NCBI GenBank assembly: GCA_963725065.1
Contig: CAVRXD010000001.1
Coordinates: 37,054-101,053 of the forward strand
DNA length: 64,000 nucleotides
Source of the DNA: VAZQ01 sp963725065
GTDB lineage: Bacteria > Pseudomonadota > Alphaproteobacteria > Rhizobiales > Xanthobacteraceae
Direction of reading: 5' to 3'
Each line of letters opens with the position of its first letter. Positions within the stretch are counted from its first letter, which is position 1. Below are positions 36,955-45,045 of the stretch, piece after piece. The position numbers and the translations under genes were made by a program. The notes under the pieces are model-generated. The model saw only the letters and a program-made list of their open reading frames with translations, had not been told where the DNA came from and did not search any database.

Positions 36955-38340
36955 TTGGAACCGCGTCGGTTCGATAGCCACGGCGACCGCCTGAGTTCGC
37001 ACAAGAACTCGGAGACGGGCCGCGCACTTGTCATTGAGCCGCATCTGCGGGGGCGCATGCCGCTCTCGACGGATGCGCGCGCCCATGCAGCGTTACGCTC
37101 TCCGGAAGCGAGGCTAGAGGAGGCAGTGGGACTCGCGCGCGCGATCGACCTGAGCGTAGTGTCATCCGGAATCGTGCCCCTGAGCGGCATACGGCCCGCG
37201 ACCTTCATCGGCAAGGGCAAGGTTGAGGAGATCGCCGGTTTGGTCAAAGCCGACGAGGCCGGAATCGTCGTGATGGACTGCGCCCTCTCGCCGGTGCAGC
37301 AGCGTAATCTCGAAAAAGCCTGGGGTGCAAAGGTCGTCGATCGCACCGGCTTGATCTTGGAGATTTTCGGGCGGCGCGCACGCACGCGTGAAGGCGCCCT
37401 CCAGGTGGAGCTGGCGCATCTCACCTACCAGAAGAGCCGGCTGGTACGTACCTGGACGCATCTCGAGCGCCAGCGGGGCGGTTTTGGATTTCTCGGCGGC
37501 CCGGGCGAAACTCAGATCGAGTCGGACCGGCGCATGATCGAGGAGCGCATTGCGCGCATCGAGGCCGAGCTCGAGAAGGTCAAGCGCACGCGCAAACTTC
37601 ACCGCGACAGTCGCAAGCGGGTCCCGTATCCGATCGTAGCGCTCGTGGGCTACACCAATGCCGGCAAATCGACCCTGTTCAATCGCATGAGCCGCGCGAG
37701 CGTGCTCTCCGCCGACATGCTGTTCGCAACCCTCGATCCGACTTTGCGCGCAGTCGAGCTGCCTCAAGGCTTGCGGGTCATCCTGTCCGACACCGTCGGC
37801 TTCATTTCCGATTTGCCCACCATGCTGGTTGCCGCGTTTCGCGCGACGCTTGAAGAGGTCATCGAGGCCGACCTCATCCTGCACGTACGCGACGTATCGC
37901 ACGCGGACGCCGAAGCACAGTCGCTCGATGTCGAACAGGTTCTCAGACAACTCGGCATCGCGCCTGACGACGGCGCGCGGCTGGTCGAGGTGTGGAACAA
38001 GATCGACCGGCTCGACCGCGACGCCGGTATCCGTCTGCGCAATCGTGCCGAACGGCAGCCGGTCGAGCGACGTCCGGTGCTGGTTTCGGCGCTGAGCGGG
38101 GAGGGGATCGACCTCCTGGCGACGGAGATAGAAGCGCGACTCGCGACGCGGCGGGTGACGCTTGATCTGGTTATCGATGCTGCCGATGGTGCTGGGGTAA
38201 GTTGGTTGCATCGGAACACCGAAGTCATGACAAAGGTGTTGCGCGATGACGGCGCGCTCGCGATCACGGTTCGCTCCGACCCGGCGAACGCAGAGAAGGT
38301 GCGTGCCAAGTTCAACGCCCCCGGGGTTCCGTCCCACTGA
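36955..38340 (+). CDS. hflX: Ribosome-associated GTPase HflX
   Basis: A 461-residue GTPase that binds 50S or stalled 70S ribosomes and can split them after heat stress. The N-terminal HflX domain includes GGFGFLGGPGETQIESDRR. The G-domain has G1 ALVGYTNAGKSTLFNRM, G3 DTVGFISDLPTMLVAAFR and a NKID-type G4 (WNKIDRLDRDA). The TTG at 36955 directly follows the hfq stop; later ATG codons (for example 37060) would cut the conserved N-terminus. In relatives mazG follows directly; here three receptor genes intervene. Confidence 0.94.
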   Translation: MEPRRFDSHGDRLSSHKNSETGRALVIEPHLRGRMPLSTDARAHAALRSPEARLEEAVGLARAIDLSVVSSGIVPLSGIRPATFIGKGKVEEIAGLVKADEAGIVVMDCALSPVQQRNLEKAWGAKVVDRTGLILEIFGRRARTREGALQVELAHLTYQKSRLVRTWTHLERQRGGFGFLGGPGETQIESDRRMIEERIARIEAELEKVKRTRKLHRDSRKRVPYPIVALVGYTNAGKSTLFNRMSRASVLSADMLFATLDPTLRAVELPQGLRVILSDTVGFISDLPTMLVAAFRATLEEVIEADLILHVRDVSHADAEAQSLDVEQVLRQLGIAPDDGARLVEVWNKIDRLDRDAGIRLRNRAERQPVERRPVLVSALSGEGIDLLATEIEARLATRRVTLDLVIDAADGAGVSWLHRNTEVMTKVLRDDGALAITVRSDPANAEKVRAKFNAPGVPSH

Positions 38341-38372
38341 CGAGTGCGTCGAGCCAGAAGGTGCCGGGCGCA

Positions 38373-39377
38373 ATGACACGGCTCTCGACAGCAGGCATCG
38401 GCACTGCTCTGGCGGCGCTTCTATTTACGACGTTCGTGCCGGCAGCCCGTAGTCAAACGCTGACCCTCCGCTACGGCCAGGCCTATTCCGCGGCGCGGAG
38501 CATCTTCTCCTTGCCGGTCGCGATCGCCGAGCGGGAGGGCTTCTTTGCACGCGAAGGGCTCAACGTGCAGATTCTCCAGCCCATCCCGGGCGGAGCGGAC
38601 CACCAGATTGCCGCGTTGCATAACGACAGCGTCGATCTCACTCATGTGGCCACGCCGTTCCTGATCCGGGCCGCGCTCGCCGGATCTGATGCCGTCGCGG
38701 TGGCTGCCGAGTTCAAGAACCCGATCTACAGCGTGATCGCGAAGCCCGAAATAGCGACCTTTGCCGACCTCAAAGGCAGGCTGGTTGGGCTGGCGGACGA
38801 ATACGGGACTATCACACTGTCCATTCGCAAACTCATGGGCCTGCATGGCTTGGCGCGCGGCGAGTTCGGCTTTCGCACCATCGAGGGAACCTCCGGTCGC
38901 TGGGCCTGCCTGCGCCGGGGCGACTGCGATGCGGTCGTACTGGGTCAACCACAGGATCTGATCGCCGTGGAGCAAGGGTTCCGCATGCTCGGGACATCAA
39001 CTGAAGCGGTGCCAGAACTCCTCTACACGGTGACCGCGGTGCGGCGTTCCTGGGCGACGGCGAACAAGGACGCCGTGGTGCGTTACGTGCGTGCCCTTTC
39101 CACAGCCTTCACGTTCATTCGCAATCCCTCCCACCGGGACCGCGTGGTGAGAACCGTGATGCAAAGCACGAATGCGTCGGAGACGATCGCGCAACAGACG
39201 TTGGCGCTGTTCTTCGATCCCGAACGCGGTGTTCTGCCGAAGCGAGCCGAGATCGATCTCGAGGGCCTTGCGCAGGTGATTGCAATGATGGGCGACGCGG
39301 GCGCGATCAAGACGCCATTGCCTTCACCCGAGCAGTTTGTGGATCTGCAATATCTGCGTGCGGCAGGGGTGCCATAG
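38373..39377 (+). CDS. NMT1/SsuA-type ABC transporter substrate-binding protein (first of two)
   Basis: A 334-residue exported solute receptor of the NMT1/TauA-like type. A signal peptide ends near AARSQ (about residue 27). The mature protein begins TLTLRYGQAYSAARS, with AIAEREGFFAREGLNVQI, the usual ligand-site beginning. GSDAVAVAAEFKNPIYSVI and a Cys-x5-Cys pair (CLRRGDC) are shared with the next gene, which is clearly a paralog. No ABC permease or ATPase gene is in the window. The ATG at 38373 is preferred; one four codons upstream is possible. Ligand unknown; sulfonates, pyrimidines and nitriles are among known family ligands. Confidence 0.85.
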   Translation: MTRLSTAGIGTALAALLFTTFVPAARSQTLTLRYGQAYSAARSIFSLPVAIAEREGFFAREGLNVQILQPIPGGADHQIAALHNDSVDLTHVATPFLIRAALAGSDAVAVAAEFKNPIYSVIAKPEIATFADLKGRLVGLADEYGTITLSIRKLMGLHGLARGEFGFRTIEGTSGRWACLRRGDCDAVVLGQPQDLIAVEQGFRMLGTSTEAVPELLYTVTAVRRSWATANKDAVVRYVRALSTAFTFIRNPSHRDRVVRTVMQSTNASETIAQQTLALFFDPERGVLPKRAEIDLEGLAQVIAMMGDAGAIKTPLPSPEQFVDLQYLRAAGVP

Positions 39378-39465
39378 ATTGAGCTCGGCTTGAAAGAACG
39401 GCGCAGCGAACGCCGCTCGACAAATACGCGATCCAAGTCAGGATCGCTCAGGGCAGGGAACGATC

Positions 39466-40467
39466 GTGGGCAACATGGCAGGCGACATTACGCGTCAAGC
39501 GGTTATCGCGGCGTGGCTCTGTATCCCGATCGCGCCCGCGGCTGCTGACACCGTGACGCTCCGGTACGGGCAAATTCCCTCGACCGTAAGAAGCGTGTCG
39601 GCGGTCTATCTGTCTATCGCCCAGCAGAAAGGATTCTTCGCCCGCGAGGAGGTCAAGCTCGACCTCATTCCGATCGCGGGCGGCACCGACAAGATGATCG
39701 CCGCGCTCGATCAGAGCACCGTAGATGTAACTCAGACCGCCACACCCTATCTGATCCGTGCGGTGCTCTCGGGTTCGGATGCGGTGGCGATCGCCGGTGA
39801 AACGGCCAATCCCGTCTACAGCCTGATCGTGAAGCCGCAGATCCAGCATTTTGCCGAACTCAAGGGCAAGACGCTCGGTCTCTCGCTACCCGTCGATACG
39901 ATTTCGATCTCCATGCGCAAGCTGCTGGCGCTCAAGGGGCTCGGCGAGGCCGACTATTCCGTCAAGGAACTGGTGGGCACGCCGGTACGTTTCGATTGCC
40001 TCAAGCGGGGAGAGTGCGACGCGGTGCCGCTCGGTCAACCCGAGGATTTCGTCGCTATGGGGGAGGGCTACCGGAGATTGGGTGTGTCGACGGAGGCAGT
40101 GGCGGCATTCCAATTCCAGGTCGTTGCCGCGCGCCGGGCTTGGGCGCAGGAGAACAGGGACGCGGTCGTGCGTTTCGTGCGCGCTCTCGCCGCGGCGTTT
40201 CGGTTCATCCGCGACCCCGCCAATCGCGAGGAGGTAGCGACCGCAATCGTGAAATTGACCGGATCGCCTGACCAGATCGCGCGGCAAACGCTCGCCCTTT
40301 ATTTCGAGCCGGAAAGAGGCGTTCTCCCCAAGCAAGCTGAGATCGATCTCAACGGTCTGACCCAGGTGATTGCCTTCATGGGGGAGGGCGGAGCGATCAA
40401 GCCGCCGCTGCCCCAACCCGAACGGTTCGTGGATTTGCAGTATCTGCGTGCCGCCGGCGTCCAGTGA
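39466..40467 (+). CDS. NMT1/SsuA-type ABC transporter substrate-binding protein (second of two)
   Basis: A 333-residue paralog of the preceding receptor. Shared landmarks are VTLRYGQIPSTVRSV, QKGFFAREEVKLDLIP, TPYLIRAVLSGSDAVAIAG, the CLKRGEC pair, and a nearly identical end (ERFVDLQYLRAAGV). Signal peptide to about residue 25 (PAAADT). The 88-base gap and conserved order point to a tandem duplication followed by divergence, perhaps toward two related ligands. It converges with a Bug receptor gene. Membrane components are missing nearby. Confidence 0.85.
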   Translation: MGNMAGDITRQAVIAAWLCIPIAPAAADTVTLRYGQIPSTVRSVSAVYLSIAQQKGFFAREEVKLDLIPIAGGTDKMIAALDQSTVDVTQTATPYLIRAVLSGSDAVAIAGETANPVYSLIVKPQIQHFAELKGKTLGLSLPVDTISISMRKLLALKGLGEADYSVKELVGTPVRFDCLKRGECDAVPLGQPEDFVAMGEGYRRLGVSTEAVAAFQFQVVAARRAWAQENRDAVVRFVRALAAAFRFIRDPANREEVATAIVKLTGSPDQIARQTLALYFEPERGVLPKQAEIDLNGLTQVIAFMGEGGAIKPPLPQPERFVDLQYLRAAGVQ

Positions 40468-40477
40468 CCCGCGGTCG

Positions 40478-41449
40478 CTAATATTTTTCGATGCCCTTGA
40501 TATCCACCACCCAACTCCATCGCGCCGCATCACGCTCGATGTAGTCCTGCATCTGCTCCGGCGTGGAAGCCATCGGTACGTTGCCGACGCCAGCGAGCTT
40601 TTCGCGAATCTCCGGGAGCTTAAGGATCTCCCCGACTTCATGATTGAGCCGCTCGACGATCGGGCGGGGGACACCCGAAGGCGCTGCAAGCCCGAGCCAC
40701 GACATGACCTCGAATCCCGGCAGCGTCTCACCGATGGCAGGGATGTCGGACTGCAGCACAAAGCGCTCGCGTGAGGAGACCGCCAGACCGCGCAGCAATC
40801 CACCCCTGATCTGGGCGAACGCGATTGTCCCTGTCTCGATCATCACATCGAGTCGGCCCCCCAACAGGTCCTGAACGATCTGGGTATTGCCGCGGTAAGG
40901 AATGCCGCGAAGCGAGGTCCCGGCTTCGACATTGATCAACTCGCCGGTCAGATGGTGCACGCTTCCGGGCAGGTTCATGCCGTAGGTCACGTCGAAGGGT
41001 GCGGCCCTAGCGCGCGCGATGAGATCGGCGAAGGATTTGATCGGTGAGTTCGGCGCCGTCGCGACTACCATCGGGTAGCCGGACACCATTGTGATGAACG
41101 TGAAGTCCTTGATCGAATGGTAAGGGAGCGATTTGGCAACGGCTGCCCGCGCAGAGAAGGCGCCGGTTAACATGCTGACCAGATAGCCGTCAGGTTGGGA
41201 TTTTGCGACCGCGTTCCACGCCGCTACACCCGTTGTTGCCGAATTTTCGATCACCACCGCTTGGCCGAGACGCTCGCTGAGTTTCTCTCCCAGTAGCCGG
41301 CTGACGAAATCCGGGCTTCCGCCTGCGGGCGTCCCAGTCACGATCCTGATCGTGCGCGTTGGCCATTGTTGTGCGGCAAGCGGCGAGGGGAGCACCCCCG
41401 CGAGTAGAGTGGCGAGCAGACAAAAGGAGAGTTGCGTCAGTGGCATCAT
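40478..41449 (-). CDS. Bug-family tripartite tricarboxylate transporter substrate-binding protein
   Basis: A 323-residue receptor with signal peptide (SFCLLATLLAGVLPSPLAAQ) and the Bug hallmarks WPTRTIRIVTGTPAGGSPD, VIENSATTGVAAWNAVAKS and LRGIPYRGNTQIVQDLLGG. The ATG pair at 41447-41449 and 41444-41446 is chosen because the 51 upstream codons have no signal or homology. It lies convergent with the NMT1-like pair and upstream of mazG on the same strand order. No TctA/B. With the two ABC receptors it forms a receptor island that breaks the hflX-mazG linkage. Confidence 0.87.
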   Translation of the reverse strand: MMPLTQLSFCLLATLLAGVLPSPLAAQQWPTRTIRIVTGTPAGGSPDFVSRLLGEKLSERLGQAVVIENSATTGVAAWNAVAKSQPDGYLVSMLTGAFSARAAVAKSLPYHSIKDFTFITMVSGYPMVVATAPNSPIKSFADLIARARAAPFDVTYGMNLPGSVHHLTGELINVEAGTSLRGIPYRGNTQIVQDLLGGRLDVMIETGTIAFAQIRGGLLRGLAVSSRERFVLQSDIPAIGETLPGFEVMSWLGLAAPSGVPRPIVERLNHEVGEILKLPEIREKLAGVGNVPMASTPEQMQDYIERDAARWSWVVDIKGIEKY

Positions 41450-41568
41450 TGCTGAGCGCCGTTGGTCGGGACGGGGTAGGAGGTGAATGTTATCACCAGC
41501 CCCGGCAGCAGGGACAGGTACTTTGGGTCCTTCCGCAAGGTGAATGCGGTTAGCGGCGAATCGCGCCC

Positions 41569-42381
41569 TCACGGCTTTTCCGCAGACTTCGCTTCGTTCC
41601 AAAGGTCGTCCATCTCCTCAAGGGTCGCCTCCTGCGGGGTCTTGCCGCGCTCTTCCAACGCCCGTTCGATGGCGGCGAAGCGACGTTCGAACTTGCGATT
41701 GGTTGCGCGTAACGTTGCCTCCGGATCGACGTCGAGATGGCGGGCAAGATTGACCACCGCGAACAGGAGGTCGCCGACCTCGCCGGCCGCCGCCGTCCTA
41801 TCTCCTGCGGCGATCTCGGCCTCGATCTCGTCCGCTTCCTCTCGGATTTTGGCCAGCACCGCGAGCGGATCATTCCAATCGAAGCCGACCCTGCCGGCTT
41901 TAGCCTGCAATTTGAGCGCGCGCGTGACGGCAGGGAGTGCCACCGGAACGCCGGCGAGGGCGGCCGCCACTTGCTCGCCCGTTCGCCCATTTGCCTTCTG
42001 TGCACGCTCCTCACGCTTGATCTGCTCCCATAGATCCTTGACCGCCTGGGGAGCGAGATCGCGCGCTTCGCCGAACACATGGGGATGGCGCCGGATGAGC
42101 TTTTCGCTCAGTGTTTGCACTACATCGGCAAAGTCGAACGCGCCTTGCTCCTGGGCCATCCGGGCATGAAAAATGACCTGCAGGAGAAGGTCGCCAAGCT
42201 CCTCGCGCAAATCTACAAGATCGCCGCGCGCGATGGCGTCGGCAACCTCGTAGGCCTCCTCAATCGTATAGGGCGCGATGGTCGCGAAATTCTGGTCGAG
42301 GTCCCACGGACAGCCCGTCCCCGGAGTACGGAGGGCCGCCATGATCTGAAGAAGATGGGCAATGTCGCGGGAAGGGCGCAT
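41569..42381 (-). CDS. mazG: Nucleoside triphosphate pyrophosphohydrolase MazG
   Basis: A 270-residue two-domain MazG that hydrolyses (d)NTPs to monophosphates, a house-cleaning activity also linked to ppGpp levels. The first domain starts LRTPGTGCPWDLDQNFATI and has the metal-binding EEAYEVADAI and LREELGDLLLQVIFHARM. The second domain repeats the pattern with REEADEIEAEI and EVGDLLFAVVNLARHL. Length is normal. In relatives it follows hflX on the same strand; here it is on the opposite strand, which indicates a rearrangement with the receptor island. Confidence 0.95.
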   Translation of the reverse strand: MRPSRDIAHLLQIMAALRTPGTGCPWDLDQNFATIAPYTIEEAYEVADAIARGDLVDLREELGDLLLQVIFHARMAQEQGAFDFADVVQTLSEKLIRRHPHVFGEARDLAPQAVKDLWEQIKREERAQKANGRTGEQVAAALAGVPVALPAVTRALKLQAKAGRVGFDWNDPLAVLAKIREEADEIEAEIAAGDRTAAAGEVGDLLFAVVNLARHLDVDPEATLRATNRKFERRFAAIERALEERGKTPQEATLEEMDDLWNEAKSAEKP

Positions 42382-42500
42382 CGGACGGCAGAGAGTGGGT
42401 CAGGAGCCCCGAAGACGGGCCGGAGAGAGAATACGACCCTGGCTGCCTTCTGTCTCGGCCCCTCTCTGCTGTCCATACTGTTTCCGGGTCCGCCACTCGG

Positions 42501-43040
42501 TCAATGACCCGTACGCTCGGCTGCGCGGCTTGCCTCGAACAGGAACCAGCAGCGTTTCTCGGCCTCGTCGATGAAGTTCTCCAGCAGGCTGGCAGTCGCC
42601 ACGTCCTCGTGCTCGTCTGCGAGCTTGTGGGCTTCGCGCATGTGCTGAATTTGAGCCTTGTTGTCGTTCATGAGCTCGTTCAACATATCGATAGCCGCCA
42701 CGTAATCCTTGTCGTTGTCTTTGACGCGCTGCAGCTTGGCGATCTGTCCGACCGAGCGGATCGTGGTGCCGCCGATCTTGCGGGCGCGTTCAGCGAGTAT
42801 GTCGATACTGCCTTCCAGCTGCTCGCCTTGTTCGTCGAGCAGGAGGTGATAGTCGCGGAAATGCGGTCCGCTGACGTGCCAGTGGAAGTTCTTCGTCTTG
42901 ACATAGAGTGCAAACGTATCAGCCAGCAGCGCATTGAGCGCCGCGGAAACCTCGCGGACTGCATCGTCAGAAAGATCGGTCGGGGTATCGAGCCGCGCCG
43001 GAGCTGTGTGCGGTTCGAGCTTTCTCACCTTGCTGGTCAC
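42501..43040 (-). CDS. dps: Dps-type DNA-binding ferritin
   Basis: A 179-residue ferritin-like protein that oxidises and stores iron and protects DNA. Ferroxidase residues are seen in TKNFHWHVSGPHFRDYH and LDEQGEQLEGSIDILAERA. The GTG at 43040 is preferred because GAGGT lies 5 bases upstream; ATG at 43052 or 43109 would add non-conserved residues. The C-terminal WFLFEASRAA is usual. The N-terminal tail contains Lys/Arg (TSKVRKLEP) that may bind DNA. The upstream region holds inverted repeats listed separately, which may be regulatory. Confidence 0.92.
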   Translation of the reverse strand: MTSKVRKLEPHTAPARLDTPTDLSDDAVREVSAALNALLADTFALYVKTKNFHWHVSGPHFRDYHLLLDEQGEQLEGSIDILAERARKIGGTTIRSVGQIAKLQRVKDNDKDYVAAIDMLNELMNDNKAQIQHMREAHKLADEHEDVATASLLENFIDEAEKRCWFLFEASRAAERTGH

Positions 43041-43094
43041 AGGGCACCTCATTTTTAGGGAAGGGACATCATGGAGCGCCGGCGGTCCGGGTGT

Positions 43095-43110
43095 GTTGAT
43101 GTCCATCAAC
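43095..43110. promoter_or_regulatory. Perfect inverted repeat upstream of dps
   Basis: GTTGATG-TC-CATCAAC, 7-bp arms with a 2-base centre, about 55 bases upstream of the dps start. It looks like a dimeric regulator site. No T-run follows on either strand, so it is unlikely to be a terminator. Confidence 0.45.
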
Positions 43111-43167
43111 CGGGGGAACCTTTCTCAAACGCGTGGCCTGCTTCCGAGTTCCGCCATTCGCATAAGA

Positions 43168-43189
43168 GATATTATGGAATATTATTATC
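43168..43189. promoter_or_regulatory. AT-rich imperfect palindrome upstream of dps
   Basis: GATATTATGGAATATTATTATC is rich in GATAAT-like hexamers on both strands and vaguely resembles a Fur/Mur-type box. It lies about 130 bases before dps, an iron-storage gene. The match is loose and the assignment is inference. Confidence 0.25.
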
Positions 43190-43373
43190 CAGTCCCTGGG
43201 AAACCGCGGTTTGTTGAGTGCATGCCCTGGCGAATGACGGGCCTCACGTATTCCATTGAGACAGGCGGACCACGTCTACCGAAGTCACCTTAGGTTTCCG
43301 CGATAACCGGCTGATTTTATGAATAAAGCCATCTTGTGTCGCATTCGGCACTTCAACAAGAGTGTCGATATTT

Positions 43374-43390
43374 CATGGGATTGTCCCATG
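43374..43390. promoter_or_regulatory. Perfect inverted repeat near the MBL-fold gene end
   Basis: CATGGGA-TTG-TCCCATG, 7-bp arms around 3 bases, 17 bases beyond the 3' end of the MBL-fold gene. It has no U-run for intrinsic termination. It may be an operator or a weak hairpin at the end of the tatD-MBL transcript. Confidence 0.4.
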
Positions 43391-43406
43391 TTCCTACGAT
43401 ACGACT

Positions 43407-44216
43407 TCAGGACGGCGTTGCCGGCATTTCGATCGTGAGCCCGTCGAACCCGGGCTCCACATTGGCCGGCAGCCTGGCGCGCAGTGCCTCGTAGTCCAGA
43501 TCGGAATGAAGGTTGGTCAGGACCGCCCGGGCCGGCTTGATCCGTTCGATCCACGCCAATGCATCGTCGACGCTGAAATGGCTCGGATGCGGCTGATATC
43601 TGAGCGCATCCACGACCCAGACATCGATCCCTGCCAGGGCAGCTACGCTGGACTGGGGCAGGCCGCTCAAGTCACAGGAATAGGCCAGGGCGCCGAACCG
43701 GAAGCCCAAGGAAGGAATATCCCCGTGCTCCTGGAGGATGGGGAGGATCACGATCGGACCGCCCTCCCCGTCGATGGTGACCGGCTGGCCGGGCTCGAGC
43801 CGATGCTCGGTCACGATCGGGGGGTATTCACTGCCGGGAGGCGACTGGAAGCAATAGCCGAAGCGGGCACGCAATGACTTCGACGTGGCTTCATCCACGT
43901 AGACGTCGACCCGTCGCCGGCGCTTGATAAAGAGCCCGCGCAAGTCGTCGATGCCGTGGGTGTGATCGGCGTGTTCATGGGTGAAAAGCACGCCGTCGAG
44001 CGAGTCGACCTCAGCATCGAGAAGCTGCTCGCGCAGATCAGGCGACGTATCGATCAGCACGCGGGTGACCGCGCCTGCTTCCCGGCGTTCCACCAGGAGC
44101 GACGTCCGCCGCCGGCGGTTCTTGGGATTGCCGGGATCGCACGCTCCCCAGCCGAGCGCGGGGCGCGGGACGCCACCCGAGGAGCCGCAACCGAGGATCG
44201 TAAACTTCATGGTCAT
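43407..44216 (-). CDS. MBL-fold metallo-hydrolase (PhnP-like)
   Basis: A 269-residue metallo-beta-lactamase-fold hydrolase. It starts KFTILGCGSSGGVPRPALGW and carries the metal motif LFTHEHADHTHGIDDL (HxHxDH, about residue 80). Later metal ligands are plausible in SCDLSG and in LTNLHSDLD. Relatives include PhnP and other cyclic phosphodiesterases. In alphaproteobacteria the gene consistently follows tatD in the metG cluster. The start is ATG 44216 or 44210; the upstream extension of the frame overlaps tatD and is not coding. Substrate unknown. Confidence 0.9.
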   Translation of the reverse strand: MTMKFTILGCGSSGGVPRPALGWGACDPGNPKNRRRRTSLLVERREAGAVTRVLIDTSPDLREQLLDAEVDSLDGVLFTHEHADHTHGIDDLRGLFIKRRRRVDVYVDEATSKSLRARFGYCFQSPPGSEYPPIVTEHRLEPGQPVTIDGEGGPIVILPILQEHGDIPSLGFRFGALAYSCDLSGLPQSSVAALAGIDVWVVDALRYQPHPSHFSVDDALAWIERIKPARAVLTNLHSDLDYEALRARLPANVEPGFDGLTIEMPATPS

Positions 44217-44226
44217 GCGTACGCAG

Positions 44227-45045
44227 TTACCCCAGCGCGGATTGCGTAAGGGTGTCTGCGCTGGCCTCGGGACGCGGGACCTTGCAGAAGAGGCGAAAGA
44301 AATTCTCGGTGGTCTGCCGGGCGATCTCGTCGGTCGATACCGCCCGCGTCTCGGCCAGAATTTTGGCCGTCTCGACCACGTAGGCGGGCTCGTTTCGCTT
44401 CCCTCGATATTGGCCGGGAGCCAGATAAGGCGCGTCGGTCTCGACCAGAACGCGCTCCGCGGGCAGGCTCCGCGCAATGGTGCGGAGGGCATCGGATTTC
44501 CTGAAAGTCAGGATTCCGGTGAACGAGATGAAGAGACCGAGCGCGATGGCACGTTGCGCGAGATCTGGGCCGCCGGTGAAGCAGTGCAGCACGGCGGGGA
44601 AAGCGCCTTTAGCGGTTTCCTCCTCGAGGATCCGCGCCATGTCCTCATCGGCGTCACGCGAATGAATGACGATCGGCAATCCGGTGGTGCGCGCGGCGGC
44701 GATGTGGTTGCGGAAGCCCCGCTCTTGCGCCTCACGTGGGCTCAGATCGTAGTGGTAATCGAGCCCAGCCTCTCCGATCGCGACCACCTTGGGATGGCGC
44801 GTGCGGTCTATGAGGTCGTCCACCGTAACGTCGAGCTCCTCATGCGCATGGTGCGGGTGGGTGCCTACAGAGCAATAGACATCGGGAAAGCGTTCGGCGA
44901 TGGCGAGCACCTCGCCGTGTCGCTTCACGCGCGTCGAAATCGTCACCATGCGCCCAACGTCCGCTGCACGCGCACGCACGATCAGGGCGTCTAGCTCGCC
45001 GGCGAAGTCGGGAAAATCCAGATGACAGTGGCTATCGATCAGCAT
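44227..45045 (-). CDS. tatD: TatD-family metal-dependent hydrolase
   Basis: A 272-residue TIM-barrel metal-dependent nuclease-like hydrolase. Motifs: LIDSHCHLDFPDF (HxH), AIGEAGLDYHYD, IVIHSRDADEDM, LHCFTGGPDLAQ and LVETDAPYLAPGQYR. TatD proteins are implicated in 3'-exonuclease repair or D-tyrosyl-related quality control. The ATG overlaps the metG stop by one base (TGATG), so they are translationally coupled. Confidence 0.94.
   Translation of the reverse strand: MLIDSHCHLDFPDFAGELDALIVRARAADVGRMVTISTRVKRHGEVLAIAERFPDVYCSVGTHPHHAHEELDVTVDDLIDRTRHPKVVAIGEAGLDYHYDLSPREAQERGFRNHIAAARTTGLPIVIHSRDADEDMARILEEETAKGAFPAVLHCFTGGPDLAQRAIALGLFISFTGILTFRKSDALRTIARSLPAERVLVETDAPYLAPGQYRGKRNEPAYVVETAKILAETRAVSTDEIARQTTENFFRLFCKVPRPEASADTLTQSALG

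Larger units (their letters stand above)
43041..43406. other. Intergenic region with three inverted-repeat elements
   Basis: This 366-base gap upstream of dps and downstream of the MBL-fold gene has no convincing gene. It is clearly AT-richer than its surroundings between 43160 and 43400. It includes a perfect inverted repeat at 43095-43110, an AT-rich imperfect palindrome at 43168-43189, and a second perfect inverted repeat at 43374-43390. It probably contains the dps promoter. Confidence 0.7.

Noticed and set aside
37162..38379. 405-codon reverse frame opposite hflX
   Set aside because: Same reason: hflX carries all GTPase motifs and the reverse product has none.
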